Shown: piece by piece, positions 1 through 10,121 of the stretch
How positions within the stretch are numbered: position 1 is the first letter of the stretch
How the letters are laid out: every line of letters begins with the position of its first letter
From: Sambucus nigra
Lineage: Eukaryota; Streptophyta; Magnoliopsida; Dipsacales; Adoxaceae
Reading direction: 5' to 3'
DNA: 64,000 nt
NCBI GenBank assembly: GCA_949130495.1
Contig: OX422219.1
Span: 263,361,111-263,425,110 of the forward strand
Position numbers and translations under genes: made by a program
Notes under the pieces: generated by a model
Database searches by the model: none
The model's input: only the letters and a program-made list of their open reading frames with translations
What the model was told of the DNA's origin: nothing

Positions 1-709
1 CATGCAACGTTATTATTTCATGCATTAGTCCATTTAACATGTCCGGCTAGGTTTTAAAGGTTGGGATGCATGAACCCAACCTGATGTGTTAGTGTATATG
101 TACAACGTGAATCCGATAAATTTAATGATTGATTTTGATCGTATCGCATAATTACATAATAATTGTGGATCTTTATATCTCGTTTGCCTCTGGGTACTCG
201 TGATGATTTAAAGTACAATTTGAATGCAATTACTGCGATACCGATTTACTCATCCTCAGATTAGGTATGACGCGGGCTTGAACCTCGTATACATAATGCT
301 TGGGAGTCCTAAATTTCGGGTTGGATTAATCGGATAAATTTATGATTGACGTTGTCACTGCACTAAACTAGGGTTGGGGGATTGTATGCCCATCCTGTTT
401 TCTCATCATTTAAGTTTAACAGTTTCAATTTAATTCTTCATTCCTCATTTTGATAATTTAGTTAGTTGCATATTTCATAATAATTTCATAATTGCATTTA
501 GTTTAATCAATCCCAAAAACCAAAACCAAAACTTTTCCTTCCTTTTTATAGTCATCGTTAGGATTCCTCCGTCTTATCCCGTCGTCACAACTTCGTTATC
601 CTTTTTCCCTGAGGATCGATACCCGACTTGTCGGATTATTACTTGAGCGACAGGCTTGCACTTGAGCCTAGAGAGTACACACTTTAGAGACACATTCTGA
701 GTCGTGTCA
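1..709 (+). repeat. Partial 5' LTR of element A
   Basis: The last 323 bp (387-709) align with 6093-6414. The part before that aligns with the reverse complement of the solo LTR at 7583-9191, including a shared stretch around the words actagggttg and ggattgtat. This defines one LTR family of about 1.6 kb that starts TGATTAGGCAT and ends in CA. The window opens roughly 900 bp inside the LTR. Confidence 0.85.
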
Positions 710-715
710 AGTTTT

Positions 716-733
716 TGGCGCCGTTTCCGGGGA
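716..733 (+). other. Primer binding site, tRNA-Asp type
   Basis: The 18 bases tggcgccgtttccgggga lie six bases after the LTR end. They match the complement of the plant tRNA-Asp 3' end (TGGCGCCGTTGCCGGGGA) at 17 of 18 positions. This primer type is standard for Athila/Tat elements. Confidence 0.85.
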
Positions 734-845
734 ACTAGGTAGACTTAGTATTAGATCGAGTTAATCCAAAGCTTTGATCAAAAAAATAAATAAAAAAAAT
801 TCAAAAAAAAAAAAAAAAATTCACCCTCACCTCTCCTAAACTTTA

Positions 846-1073
846 ATGCAAAATTCTGAAACCACTCCCACACCCCATAATACTCCAACCAGCATTCACA
901 GAAATCCACTTGTTGAGTATAACCCTGATAGTCCCCACACTCCAAACGCCCCACAGTTTTGGATCCCACCGCCCACACCGTCGCACTCAGTCTCTAGTAA
1001 CACTCCATTCTCATTCGTAGGACACACTTCGAGTACACCTAGTGAGAGCGCCGAGTCGTCAAGTGAGAGATAG
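846..1073 (+). CDS. Gag N-terminal extension, ended by an in-frame TAG
   Basis: A 75-residue frame rich in Pro, Ser and Thr follows an A-rich leader (about 780-825). It ends at TAG 1071-1073, and the very next codon is the ATG of the main gag frame in the same phase. It could be the true gag N-terminus with a nonsense mutation, a readthrough product, or a short upstream ORF. Sequence alone does not decide. Confidence 0.45.
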   Translation: MQNSETTPTPHNTPTSIHRNPLVEYNPDSPHTPNAPQFWIPPPTPSHSVSSNTPFSFVGHTSSTPSESAESSSER

Positions 1074-2588
1074 ATGTCGCAACATAGTAATGCAACCACC
1101 GGTGAGGACGAGCTTCCATACCGCCCGTTGAGAGAATTCTTATATCCTGAGTGCACTGTCACTCCGGGATGCATTATACTCCCGTATAATGCCGGGCAGT
1201 TTCGTTTCAAAAATGGAATGATCCAGATGCTACCACATTACCACGGTATGGATTCTGAAAAGCCATACCTCCATATAAGGGAATTTGAGAACATGTGTGA
1301 CACTCTCAACGATCAAACCTGCACACAAGAGGTAATTCGCCTCAAACTCTTCCCCTTCTCGCTTAAAGATAAAGCTAAAGTTTGGCTATGGTCTTTACCT
1401 CCAAGCTCGAGTCCATCCTGGAATGAGATACAGTCTAAATTTCTCAAGAAATTCTTCCCAACACATCGAACAATCTCTATAAAGGCTCAAATTCAAGCAT
1501 TCAGGCAACAAGAAAATGAGCCATTCCATCGATGTTATGAACGTTTCAACGAGTTAATGGCTTCATGTCCCCATCATGGATTTGATCCATCGCAAATCAT
1601 CTCCTTTATCTGTAATGGGTTAAATCTTAACTCCAAACAACTTGTTGAAACTATGGGAAGCGGTCCGTTTGTCGATTTAGATGCCCATGATGCTGATCTT
1701 CACATGAGGTATGTCGCCGAGACTACCCAGTCCTGGGATACATCCGATCCGAAAGCTCAAAATCAAAATCGACAACCCACCACTGCTCTATCGGCATTCG
1801 GCCTATTCCACGTAGATAAGAATTCTATAACAGATTGTCGACTGGACACCATTGAGAAAGGATTGCGAGACCTATGCGAGTTATATGGAAAAGGACCAGC
1901 TAGATCCATTTCAAACCCTATCATGAAGGTGTGTGCGATTTGTGAGGCGGGACATTCAACTGAGGAATGCCCGACGATACCCGCCTACAAAGTAATGTTA
2001 CAAGAGAAAGTTAGTGGTATAGGAGGCTTTAAGGGTAATTTCGGTGCCCCGCACGGGAATTCATACAACCCTTCGTGGAAAAACCATCCCAGTTTTAGCT
2101 ACGGGCAACAACATGCCGCAATGAACCCTCCTTCGCATGTTGCCCCTCCTCCACCACAACAATTTCAACAAGCTCCACACATGCAAGGACATGTGCAAGC
2201 ACCACCAGCTCACGGAAATTATATCCCACCACAGCGGAGAACTCTCGAGGATACCATGAATCAATTCATTGCAAACCAGACCGCAACCAATGCCAAATAT
2301 GATCGTCTGATTGGCGACATAAATGCGAATCTGTCAAAAATACAATCCTTGTTGAGTGTCCAAGAGAAGGGCAAGTTTCCTGCCCAGGGCCAAAGACCTC
2401 TCCAAGGTCAAACTAGTGTTAGCTCGACACCCCATGACCATCCTGAGCAATGTAGCGCAATTACCACTCTACGTAGTGGGAGGGTAGTTGACTTGTCACC
2501 TCCCCCACGAGACGTACTTAAAGCTAAGGATATTTTGCCCGGCACGAAAGAGGCCGAAGATGTCTCCTTAAATGAGAGTGACAAATAA
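1074..2588 (+). CDS. gag: Gag protein of element A (Retrotrans_gag, Athila/Tat type)
   Basis: A 504-residue frame. Residues about 65-180 form the Retrotrans_gag domain, with the characteristic LKLFPFSLKDKAKVWLWSLP segment and FLKKFFP. Residues about 285-297 hold a zinc-knuckle-like CX2CX3HX4C motif (CAICEAGHSTEEC). The C-terminal third is rich in Pro, Gln and His, followed by a helical LEDTMNQFI segment typical of this branch. Gag would form the cytoplasmic particle that packages element RNA. The frame stops at TAA 2586-2588, but the same phase continues downstream as coding-like sequence, so this stop may also be a mutation. The open frame suggests moderate age. Confidence 0.85.
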   Translation: MSQHSNATTGEDELPYRPLREFLYPECTVTPGCIILPYNAGQFRFKNGMIQMLPHYHGMDSEKPYLHIREFENMCDTLNDQTCTQEVIRLKLFPFSLKDKAKVWLWSLPPSSSPSWNEIQSKFLKKFFPTHRTISIKAQIQAFRQQENEPFHRCYERFNELMASCPHHGFDPSQIISFICNGLNLNSKQLVETMGSGPFVDLDAHDADLHMRYVAETTQSWDTSDPKAQNQNRQPTTALSAFGLFHVDKNSITDCRLDTIEKGLRDLCELYGKGPARSISNPIMKVCAICEAGHSTEECPTIPAYKVMLQEKVSGIGGFKGNFGAPHGNSYNPSWKNHPSFSYGQQHAAMNPPSHVAPPPPQQFQQAPHMQGHVQAPPAHGNYIPPQRRTLEDTMNQFIANQTATNAKYDRLIGDINANLSKIQSLLSVQEKGKFPAQGQRPLQGQTSVSSTPHDHPEQCSAITTLRSGRVVDLSPPPRDVLKAKDILPGTKEAEDVSLNESDK

Positions 2589-2907
2589 GACGCTAGTGAG
2601 CCCGAGGGAGTAGTGAAACCACCCTCCGCGGCACCGTTTCCTCAAAGGCTAATTCCTTCCCATAAAGGAAACCCACATGATGACGTGATAGACGTGCTAA
2701 AACAAGTTAAGTTGAATTTACCTTTCCTCGATGCCATTAAGCAAATTCCAGCTTATGGAAAAGTCATTAAAGACTTGTTGACGGTAAAGCGAAAGATGAA
2801 GGTAAAGAAAAATGTCTTTCTAGCACAGAATGTGAGCTCTATTCTACTCAATGATCTCCCACCTAAATTCAAAGATCCAGGTGCACCCACCATTTCCTGC
2901 ATCATTT
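2589..2907 (+). pseudogene. Gag-protease linker, in frame with gag beyond a stop
   Basis: After the stop at 2586 the gag phase stays open to 3032 and encodes a segment with FPQRLIPSHKG, AIKQIPAYGKVIKDLL and PPKFKDPGAPTISC. These words are typical of the Athila/Tat region just before protease. Near 2905 two extra bases appear inside a Thr-Ile-Ser-Cys-Ile-Ile context and shift the reading phase, so the rest of protease lies in another frame. Confidence 0.7.
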
Positions 2908-4063
2908 TGGAGAAAATAAGATCGAAAAAGCCTTACTTGATTTGGGAGAAAGTGTCAATATCCTCCCTTACTCCATCTATAGGAAACTTGACTTGGGCGA
3001 CCTCAAGCCCACAAAGGTCACTCTCCAATTAGCAGATCGAACCGTGAAGATCCCAAGAGTCAAAGTCGAAGACGTGATCGTCCAAATTGACACTTTCTAC
3101 TTCCCGGTAGACTTTGTCATTTGGGACACGGAGCCCTCCTTTAGCTCGAGCAACCATGTTCCCATCATCCTTGGGCGCCCTTTCTTAGCTACGGCTAATG
3201 AAATCATCAATACTCGGAATGGGCGAATGCAACTCACCTTTGGGAACATGACCTTAGAGACCAACATCTTCCATGTCGCCCAACATACGGGGGAAGAAGA
3301 TGACCTTCACACGGTGAGCTTCATAGACGAGATCGTAGGGGAGTACTTGGAAGAAAATGATTGTGGAGATGCCCTAGGGTCCTGCTTAGTGTCGAGCCAT
3401 GAGAATGAGGGGTCCCACAAGAGAGAGCCGTTAAGGGTGTGCCCTATTTCATCAAGTAATAATGGTAGTTGTGACAATGAGAGAAAAGTGGGGAAGAGGT
3501 GTGTAGTGACCGCAATTGAAAGAGAGAGAGAGGGGTTAGAAGAGAGAAAGCTGGTGGAGTTGGGGATCGAGCAAGTAAAAGAGGACGTAGGCACTACTCG
3601 TGAGAGAGAACTAGGAGACATGAGCATGGAATATTTTGAAAGAGAATTCGGGCAGGTGGATGAAAGTATTACTATTGAAGGCCAATCCCTATTGGATTCA
3701 TGTAGTCACTTAGACGAAAGTGAATTGAAAGCAAAAATTGATGAATTCCTTCGTTGTGACAATCCACCCGCAACACTAGAGGCCCCGAAGGCAAGTGAGG
3801 AGAAAAGTTGTGGTTCATCTGACTTAGAGCCCGACCCATGCATCTTAAAAATTGAACAAAACCTAGGTGTTCCCTCCGAGTCAGTGCGCGCAGATCACAC
3901 TTTGAGCCAACATCTCGAAGATCCCTTTCCAGTTAGTCACGACGAGTCTCCCGGTCTATCCTTTATCTATGGGAGAGGTCCCAACTTGTTTCGATTGTTG
4001 GAATATAATCCTAGGACGGAAGTGACAAGGAGAGCATCAACCCCCGTAAGTGGGGTCGGGTGA
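2908..4063 (+). CDS. Aspartic protease domain with a long acidic C-terminal tail
   Basis: The open frame runs through a protease of the Athila/Tat type: catalytic-type DLG at about 2938-2946, then RKLDLGDLKPT, FPVDFVIWDT and IILGRPFLATA at about 3165-3195. Retroviral-like proteases of this branch cut the Gag-Pol polyprotein. After about residue 115 the frame continues for some 250 residues of Glu/Lys/Ser-rich, low-complexity sequence with no RT motif and ends at 4063, about 190 bp before the polypurine tract. The apparent start near 2942 falls inside the active-site motif, so it is not a real start; expression would need the upstream frame. The tail is unrecognised. Confidence 0.7.
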
Positions 4064-4256
4064 GTTTGTGGAGAGATGAGAGGTCGTCGCACCCCCGACG
4101 CGTATGGGGTGATTATTGTTGTATTTTTTAGTCTTGCATGAGTGTCATATAGTGTCTTGTTGCATTTTAATATTTGTTTGTTTTATTTTTCCGCAGTTTT
4201 CATTCGCCTTGAGTTAGATTTTCGTCCTTTTTGCTTGAGGACAATGCAAAAGTCTA

Positions 4257-4270
4257 AGTTAGGGGGGGGG
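4257..4270 (+). other. Polypurine tract of element A
   Basis: A gttaggggggggg run follows the phrase gaggacaatgc...aagtctaag. That phrase is characteristic of the purine tract region of Athila/Tat elements and would prime plus-strand DNA synthesis. Confidence 0.7.
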
Positions 4271-5040
4271 TCACAAGTGCGTATTTCTAAAACGTCACAA
4301 ATTTTCAAAATGATCAAAAATTTCCAAAAAAATCATAAAATTTTGAAAAATCCAAAAATATTTTTGTTCAAAATAAATAAATTTTGGAATTCAAATTTTT
4401 CAAAAATATCATTAAAAGTCGAATTGGAGTCTCAAATTGTAAACATCCAACATACACAAAGCCTAAATTGACCAAAGATGGAAATTGTGCGAAAATTGAC
4501 GACTTAACGAATAAATGTGGAGATTAACAAACCCGATGAGATTCGTGCCTATCACGTTTTGCGAGTTTTTAAATCATTCCGAGTTAATTGTTAACTCAAA
4601 GTTCTTTTTAGCGCTTAATAAGTTGTCAAGGATCTCAATCCTTTCATTTTGATCGGTTTTAAAAAAATGTGTGCAATATTGCCTTGAAAAACGTGCCAAA
4701 TTAGTCTCCAAACCTAAATTCACCTCAAAACGCATATGGTAACGCAATTGGTATTTTGGACAATGAAGTAGGCCCTCGTTTGTCACCCAAAATTTTGGCC
4801 AGAAAAAGTAGCGAAAAATCACCCTTTGCAACCCGAATTGAGCCGAATAATTTTCCCTTTCGTTTGACAACCCGAAAAACCCAAAATAGCCGGAATTGTG
4901 AAAAATGAAAAATTCAAATTTCTAGTCCAAAAAGTACATATAAAGGGGCAAGAAACAAAATAGTATGCTCAACAAAAATAGAAAAATAAAATAAAATTTG
5001 AGCAATAGCCCGGAAAAAGCACAATTGAACATCATTAATG
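4271..5040 (+). other. AT-rich 3' noncoding region of element A
   Basis: Dense runs of the form caaaaatttccaaaaa occur at 4300-4420, then AT-rich unique sequence. Athila-type elements commonly carry a noncoding stretch like this after a G-rich tract. A minus-strand 98-residue frame at 4574-4870 has no recognisable domain and I treat it as chance. The right limit, where LTR-like sequence begins, is approximate. Confidence 0.5.
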
Positions 5041-6092
5041 ACGTTTCCAATTCCAACCTTTAAAAACCTTGACTAACATGGTAAATAATAATAAAAGTGC
5101 TGGAAATAAAAGTTACCATGACTGAAGAACAAGAACATGTAAGAAGAAATCAAAGATTGAAGAAAACCCGGAAAAGCTCTTGATTTAATGGTGCAAAGTA
5201 TGTAAATTCCTCTCCTAGATGTTCCTACTTGTTATGGAGCTTTTACATGAATGAAATCTTAATAAAAAGAGTCCTAATGACTAAATATATAGGCTAGAGG
5301 TCATTTAGAACAGTCCCCAAAACATAAAACTCTTTTGGCTAAAAGATAAGCACAAAATAAAAATCCCGTATCTGCCAATTTGTCACACTAAGAAAGCGTG
5401 ACTAATTTTGTAACGGTTCTGGAGCGTGACAAATGGGCGAACCGGTTCGGGTTCTGGGTGTACCGGTTCGGGTGAATTGGCTGGTTTCTGGGCCTCTTTC
5501 AACACTTAGAATATTTTCCAACTTTCTTCTTTTCTTCCTTGGATTTTTTCTCAACTTCAAATGATCATAACTCCTTCACCGTAGCTCGGATTTGGGTGTC
5601 GTTTTTTCCAGTATTCTCATTGTTACAAGATATTCAACTTTCCAGAAGGCCCCACCTCCGGAATCGGGATGAATAATTTCGAAAATGCCCTTGAACTTGC
5701 CATCCCATCCTTTCTTCTATGATTTTTCCGCAACTTCAAGGGATCATAACTCTTTCATCGTAGCTCGGATTGAGGTGACGTTTTTTTCCAGTGTTCTTGT
5801 AATTGAAAGCTCTTAAACTTTACCGTTGGCCCCACTTCCGGACTAAGGCTACAAAATTACAAAAATGCCCTTCAACTCCCCGATTCTTGGTTTCTTTCAC
5901 TATTTTGAGTTCTCTTTTCCATCTTTCTTGCATGAAATACCTGTAAAACACATAAGAGATACAAAAATACGAAATAATTACCAAAAAGGGTTAGTAGCAT
6001 AGATATGAGATAAATCCAAGCTATTCACACCGCACGGGATCGTAAAAATACCGAAATTAAGGGGATAAATGTGAAGAATTTATGCCTAATCA
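5040..6092 (-). repeat. Inverted LTR segment inside the 3' LTR of element A
   Basis: On the minus strand this begins TGATTAGGCATAAATTCTTC at 6092, exactly the LTR start seen in the solo LTR (9191, minus). It shares the following words (attaaggggtaaat, gatatgagataaa, cctgtgaaa). At 6093 it abuts plus-strand LTR sequence directly. The left limit near 5040 is uncertain. Confidence 0.65.
5530..5885. repeat. Two-copy tandem repeat, period about 179 bp
   Basis: The unit containing caacttcaaatgatcataac and gtagctcggat recurs 179 bp later with small changes. Both copies end near a phrase like aaaatgcccttgaac. The repeat lies inside the inverted LTR segment; a related single copy is present in the solo LTR near 8830-8960. 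Confidence 0.7.
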
Positions 6093-6414
6093 ATTCTCGT
6101 CCTGTTTTCTCATCATTTAAGTTTAAAAAGTTTTGATTCAATTTTTTATTCATAATTTAGGTACTTTAGTTAGTTGCATTTTTCATCATAATTTCATAAT
6201 TGCAGTTAGCTTAGTCAATCCCAAAAACTAAATCAATTTTTCCTTTTCTTCTAGAGTCGAAGTTAGAATTCCTCTGTCTTGTCCCGTCATCACAACTCCG
6301 TTGTCCTTTTTTCCTAAGGATCGATACCCGACTTGTCAGATTATTACTTGAGCGATAGGCTTGCACATGAGCCTAGAGAGCACGCACTATAGAGACACAT
6401 TCTGAGTCGCGTCA
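6093..6414 (+). repeat. 3' LTR terminal part of element A
   Basis: This aligns across its whole length with 387-709. Both end with cacattctgagtcg.gtca, which fixes the element boundary at 6414. Confidence 0.85.
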
Positions 6415-6544
6415 CTGACTGAAAGGGCTTTCCATAACTTGGCATCGGTAAGTATCTCATTTTTTGCTTTTCCTTAGTGTTGATTAGTTTTTTTGACATC
6501 TGGTATTTTATTCTTCTTATAGTTTTTAGCTGACTTCATCTAAA

Positions 6545-7190
6545 TGATGGAGAAGAACGATCAACTAAGGTCCCTCCTAGTGTAGTGGAAGAGGCCTTTG
6601 AAGGCTCAAGACAATCCTTAGAGGCTTCCCGACAAGATTTGGAGACAAAGTAAAAATACTTGGAAGTGGATTTGAAGAAGACTAATGACCGGGCTACTGC
6701 GGATGAAGACTAAATAAATTCTACCAATGAAAGAGATAAAACTTCTGAGCAGAAGCTAATTGATGCTGAAGGAAGCGACAAGACTACTGAAAACAAGCTC
6801 TCAGAAGTCCTAATCCTTCAAGGACAAAGATAAAGTGGTTGGCTTGACTTCTGAGGTGACTTCTTTGAAGGACAAAGATAAAGATGCCTTTGATAAAGGT
6901 TGGGAGAAGTCCTTCTTTACCGCTTCCACTCAAATTGAGTATGCTAAGAAAATTTCCTTCAAGGAAGGATAGTCTGAGGCTCTGAAGGTGGTCGGTAATA
7001 AAGAAAACTCTGAACTTTTCTAAAGACTTGACCCCAGTACTCATCCTAACCTAGATAAGGGGTTTGATGATGAAAAGGGGTCGATGAGTCTTCAACGGTG
7101 CCCATTGAGTCTTTAATGGTTCCAAATGTCAATGCTAACTAACCTGATGCTGTCATCCAAGACCAGGCTCAAGATAAGGAGAAAGTTTAG
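6545..7190 (+). pseudogene. Degenerate coiled-coil reading frame, antisense to element B
   Basis: One plus-strand phase reads as a long Glu/Lys/Asp/Ser-rich helix with several stops and at least one shift. It includes VVEEAFEGSRQSLEAS, VGLTSEVTSLKDKDKD and AFDKGWEKSFFTAS, and ends ...AVIQDQAQDKEKV then stop at about 7190. Coiled-coil tails like this occur in extra ORFs that some Tat-branch elements carry, sometimes antisense between integrase and the 3' LTR. That assignment is inference; no catalytic domain is visible. Confidence 0.45.
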
Positions 7191-7582
7191 CTCCTTTTTA
7201 GCAAGTTTACTTTTTATCTTTCCTTTATTGAAAATGTATCAACTCTTGTATTTCAATGATTAATAAATGAAAGAAAAACCTTTTATTTTCAACTGTTATG
7301 CCTTGGAATGATTTCGATTTCTTGTTGGAATGTGTTGCGTATTTCGCTAGATTTATGCTGTAAACTCATACTTTTAACCTTCCAGTTTGATGCCAGGAAG
7401 AAAACTATTATCTCTGTTGAATTCGAATTACTTAGGTAGTAAAAAAATCTCTTTGAGGCTGGCCATGTTCCTTATCAAATGAGGATTTGTTAGGGTTGCT
7501 CGGCCCAGAAGTTTCTAATCAAGTGAAAGAGTCTGGTATGCATCTCCACTGCCTCTTGGTAGAGTATTGGAAAATAATGCGA
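7191..7582. other. No gene seen
   Basis: AT-rich sequence between the coiled-coil remnant and the solo LTR. The phrase aatgattaataaatgaaag near 7255 could be a plant polyadenylation region for the upstream frame. Nothing else is recognised. Confidence 0.4.
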
Positions 7583-9191
7583 TGAGGCGACTAAGAATGT
7601 GTCTCTAAAGTGCGTACTCTCTAGGATCAAGTGCAAGCATGTCGCGTTAGTAATAAACTCGGTAAGTTGGGATCGTCTCCACAGGGAAATAAGACGAGAA
7701 AATCTTGACGACGGAAGGACAACCGGTCAACCTAAATTCAACTCTAAGAAAAACGAAAAGATGATTTGTTTGTAAATAACCCTACTAACTAAAATGAAAC
7801 TAGCTTAAGACTATGGAACGAACAATTTAAGAAAGGATTAATACTTAATAATGAAGTAATAAATATGAAGAGAAAATAGGTCGGGAATACAATCCCTCAA
7901 CCCTAGTGTATTGTTAGTATAAAATTAATCGTAAATTTAAGTGATTAATCAGACCCAGACTTTAGTACTACCAAGAATTACATATATGAGGTTCTAGCCT
8001 GCACCATATGTAATCAGAGGATGAGTAAAGCGGTAATGCGATAGCTACACTCGTATTGCATTCTAAAGAATCCTAGTTACTCCGATGCAAACGAGGTCCA
8101 AAGAGCTACAATGGTTGTGTTCGCTATGAAATACGGTATAATAAACCCTTAAGTTTAGAGGATTAATTTCATACACATGCAACTCTCACATCGGGTTGAG
8201 TTCATGCATCTGAACCCTAAAAAATCTGGCCGAACATATTGAACCTAATAAAAAATATGTTTTGAATGAAAGAAAACATTTTTACTAGCTATGGAAAATG
8301 AAGAATAAGGAAATTACTACTAAAGAATTAACTACTGTAATAATTAAAGAAATAATTGGAATGAATTTACTTGAATTGCAATCTGGAATCAAACTAGGGT
8401 TTTTGTTGTTTCTTCTCTAAGCTAATTACAAAGCTTCTCTAAAGAATGAATTAGAAGCCTGCTTTTTTCTGGGAGTTCTTTTAAATTTATATCCTACGTA
8501 ATTTTATAAGAGTTGGATTGATACAAAACTATAAGAAGGAGAAGATTAGATCAAATCTCGAGCACCGGATCAATCCTGTCAAGACATACCGGACTAGTTC
8601 GATCCGCAATTGAATTGATCCATTTTCTAAATAAATCGAATTTGTCCGCTAGATGAGTTGTTATGCAGTGATTTTAAGGGCCGAACCAATTCATTTTTTT
8701 GGGATACCGGATTGGTCCGCTAAATGTCCATCTTTACAGTGATTTAGGACCCCAGACTGATCCATTTTTCATTAAACCGGATTGGTCCGGGTTGTCTTCT
8801 CAGCTTCTCTTCAATATCTCGTGATTTTCTCACATCTTTGGGTCTTTATAACTTCTAATCCAGAATTCAGATTAGTACGTCATTTTTTCCTACATGTTCA
8901 CAAATGGGATATCTTTGACTTTTATTTTGGGTCTTCAATCGGATTCCTTGTAGAAATTATGCTTTTGCCCTTTTAATTCATCTTCTTTCTTTTCTCTTGC
9001 TTCTTCCGATTTCTTTCTTACTTTCATGTGATAATAACCTGTGAAATTAATAAGAAATACACAAAACTTGGGGTACTTGTTAGACGAAACCGTTAGCCAA
9101 GATATGAGATAAACTAATTCGTGTTACGTTGTTCGAGGTAATAAAAGCCTCTAAATTAAGGGGTAAATTCGGAAGAATTTATGCCTAATCA
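7583..9191 (-). mobile_element. Solo LTR of the element A family
   Basis: On the minus strand it starts TGATTAGGCATAAATTC (9191) and ends CACATTCTTAGTCGCCTCA (7583), 1609 bp. The final 700 bp align with 1-709, with clear but diverged identity. No internal region or second LTR is adjacent, so it looks like a solo LTR left by LTR-LTR recombination. Five-base flanks (tgcga and gctgg) do not match, so the target duplication is decayed or one end was altered. It holds the inverted-type motif ccggattggtccg several times near 8570-8790. Confidence 0.8.
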
Positions 9192-9202
9192 GCTGGTTAC
9201 TA

Positions 9203-9809
9203 TAAGATGATTGAAAGGAAACAAAAACATCACAACCTATCCAGGAAATTGCTCTACTCTAATTATGAAGCTAAATATATGGCTTTAAGTGAAAGTTTTG
9301 GCTTTGACCAGAATTTAAAAGACATTAATTCTACTTTGAACAAGAAGGAATTATCTTTGAAACAAAATTCGGAGAGTGCCTGATCAATTACTGCAGTGTT
9401 GGAGAAAGAAAATAATACCCTTAGGGATGAACTTGACATCCTGAAGAGATAAACCATTACTAGTCCAGATGAGGGTGTTTGCTTTTTATAGACTGAAAAT
9501 GCTTGGTTGCTAGGGGAGGTGGAATCTTCGTAAAAGATAAAATCCAAACCTAGATAAGCCCTCAGGCAAAGTACAGTTGTTTGTCGCACCATTAAGGAGG
9601 AAATAATGAAGAAGACTCTGGTCGGCCCAACTGCCTTGCTAAAATCCAAACACATTGTCCTCAAGAAGATCCAAGATCAAGTTGATAGGTTGACATTCCA
9701 TTTCCATAAGCAGCCAAGGGAAGTTTGGATGAAGGGTTATATTAAGGCCTTAGCTCACTTGGATGATCATATTGCTCAAAAGAATTGTGAAGTCTACAAA
9801 TGGGGATGA
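9203..9809 (+). pseudogene. Degenerate coiled-coil frame with an intact 67-residue end
   Basis: One plus-strand phase runs through several stops with helical, charged sequence (RKLLYSNYEAKYMALSESFG, AVLEKENNTLRDELDILK) and ends in an open stretch from 9606 to 9809 (MKKTLVGPTALLKSKHIVLK...). The last part contains VWMKGYIKALAHLDDHI. It may be the second part of the antisense ORF seen at 6545-7190, split by the solo LTR, or an independent relic. No known family is recognised with confidence. Confidence 0.4.
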
Positions 9810-9815
9810 AGTAAC

Positions 9816-10121
9816 TTGTTGATTATATTAAAGTATGATCAAAACACTGAGTTGTGGCACCGGAATGACCCAGGTTTCTTAAATTGTGACAAACCTCCCT
9901 TCAAATTGGATAAAAGAAGGATTCCTCTTAATGCCATTCCTCAATGCCTGATAAGTAAATATTTTGGTGATTATGGTCTCAATAATGAATGTGATATTAT
10001 TCTCCCTCCTCACTTGCTTGATAGGCCGAGCAACAGTAATAGGCAGATGCTAAGAGATTTCAACATAATAAATTCACCATATACCCTTGATGATCCTCCT
10101 TTTGGGATGGATAAGGCATAA
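9816..10121 (+). CDS. Small hypothetical ORF, 101 residues
   Basis: An uninterrupted frame starting seven bases after the previous stop, in the same strand context. It has mixed polar composition, one Cys-Asp-Lys-Pro-Pro segment and no signal peptide or membrane segment. The translation looks protein-like (balanced composition, FGDYGL, PPHLLDRP), but I recognise no family. It may be part of the antisense reading frame associated with element B. Confidence 0.3.
   Translation: MLIILKYDQNTELWHRNDPGFLNCDKPPFKLDKRRIPLNAIPQCLISKYFGDYGLNNECDIILPPHLLDRPSNSNRQMLRDFNIINSPYTLDDPPFGMDKA

Larger units (their letters stand above)
1..6414 (+). mobile_element. Element A: non-autonomous Athila/Tat-type Ty3/gypsy retrotransposon with gag and protease only
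   Basis: The order is 5' LTR (its start lies left of the window), tRNA-Asp-type primer site at 716, gag, protease, polypurine tract at 4257-4270, AT-rich 3' noncoding region and a rearranged 3' LTR ending at 6414. Both LTR ends share the same terminal 320 bp and stop at a CA dinucleotide. No RT, RNase H or integrase motif is seen between protease and polypurine tract, so mobility would depend on a partner element. The gag and protease sequences match the Athila/Tat branch. Right flank bases are ctgac; the left target site is outside the window. Confidence 0.8.

Noticed and set aside
4574..4870. 98-residue minus-strand ORF with Phe/Trp-rich segment
   Set aside because: It has no known domain, lies in the AT-rich noncoding part of element A, and has no neighbouring signals.
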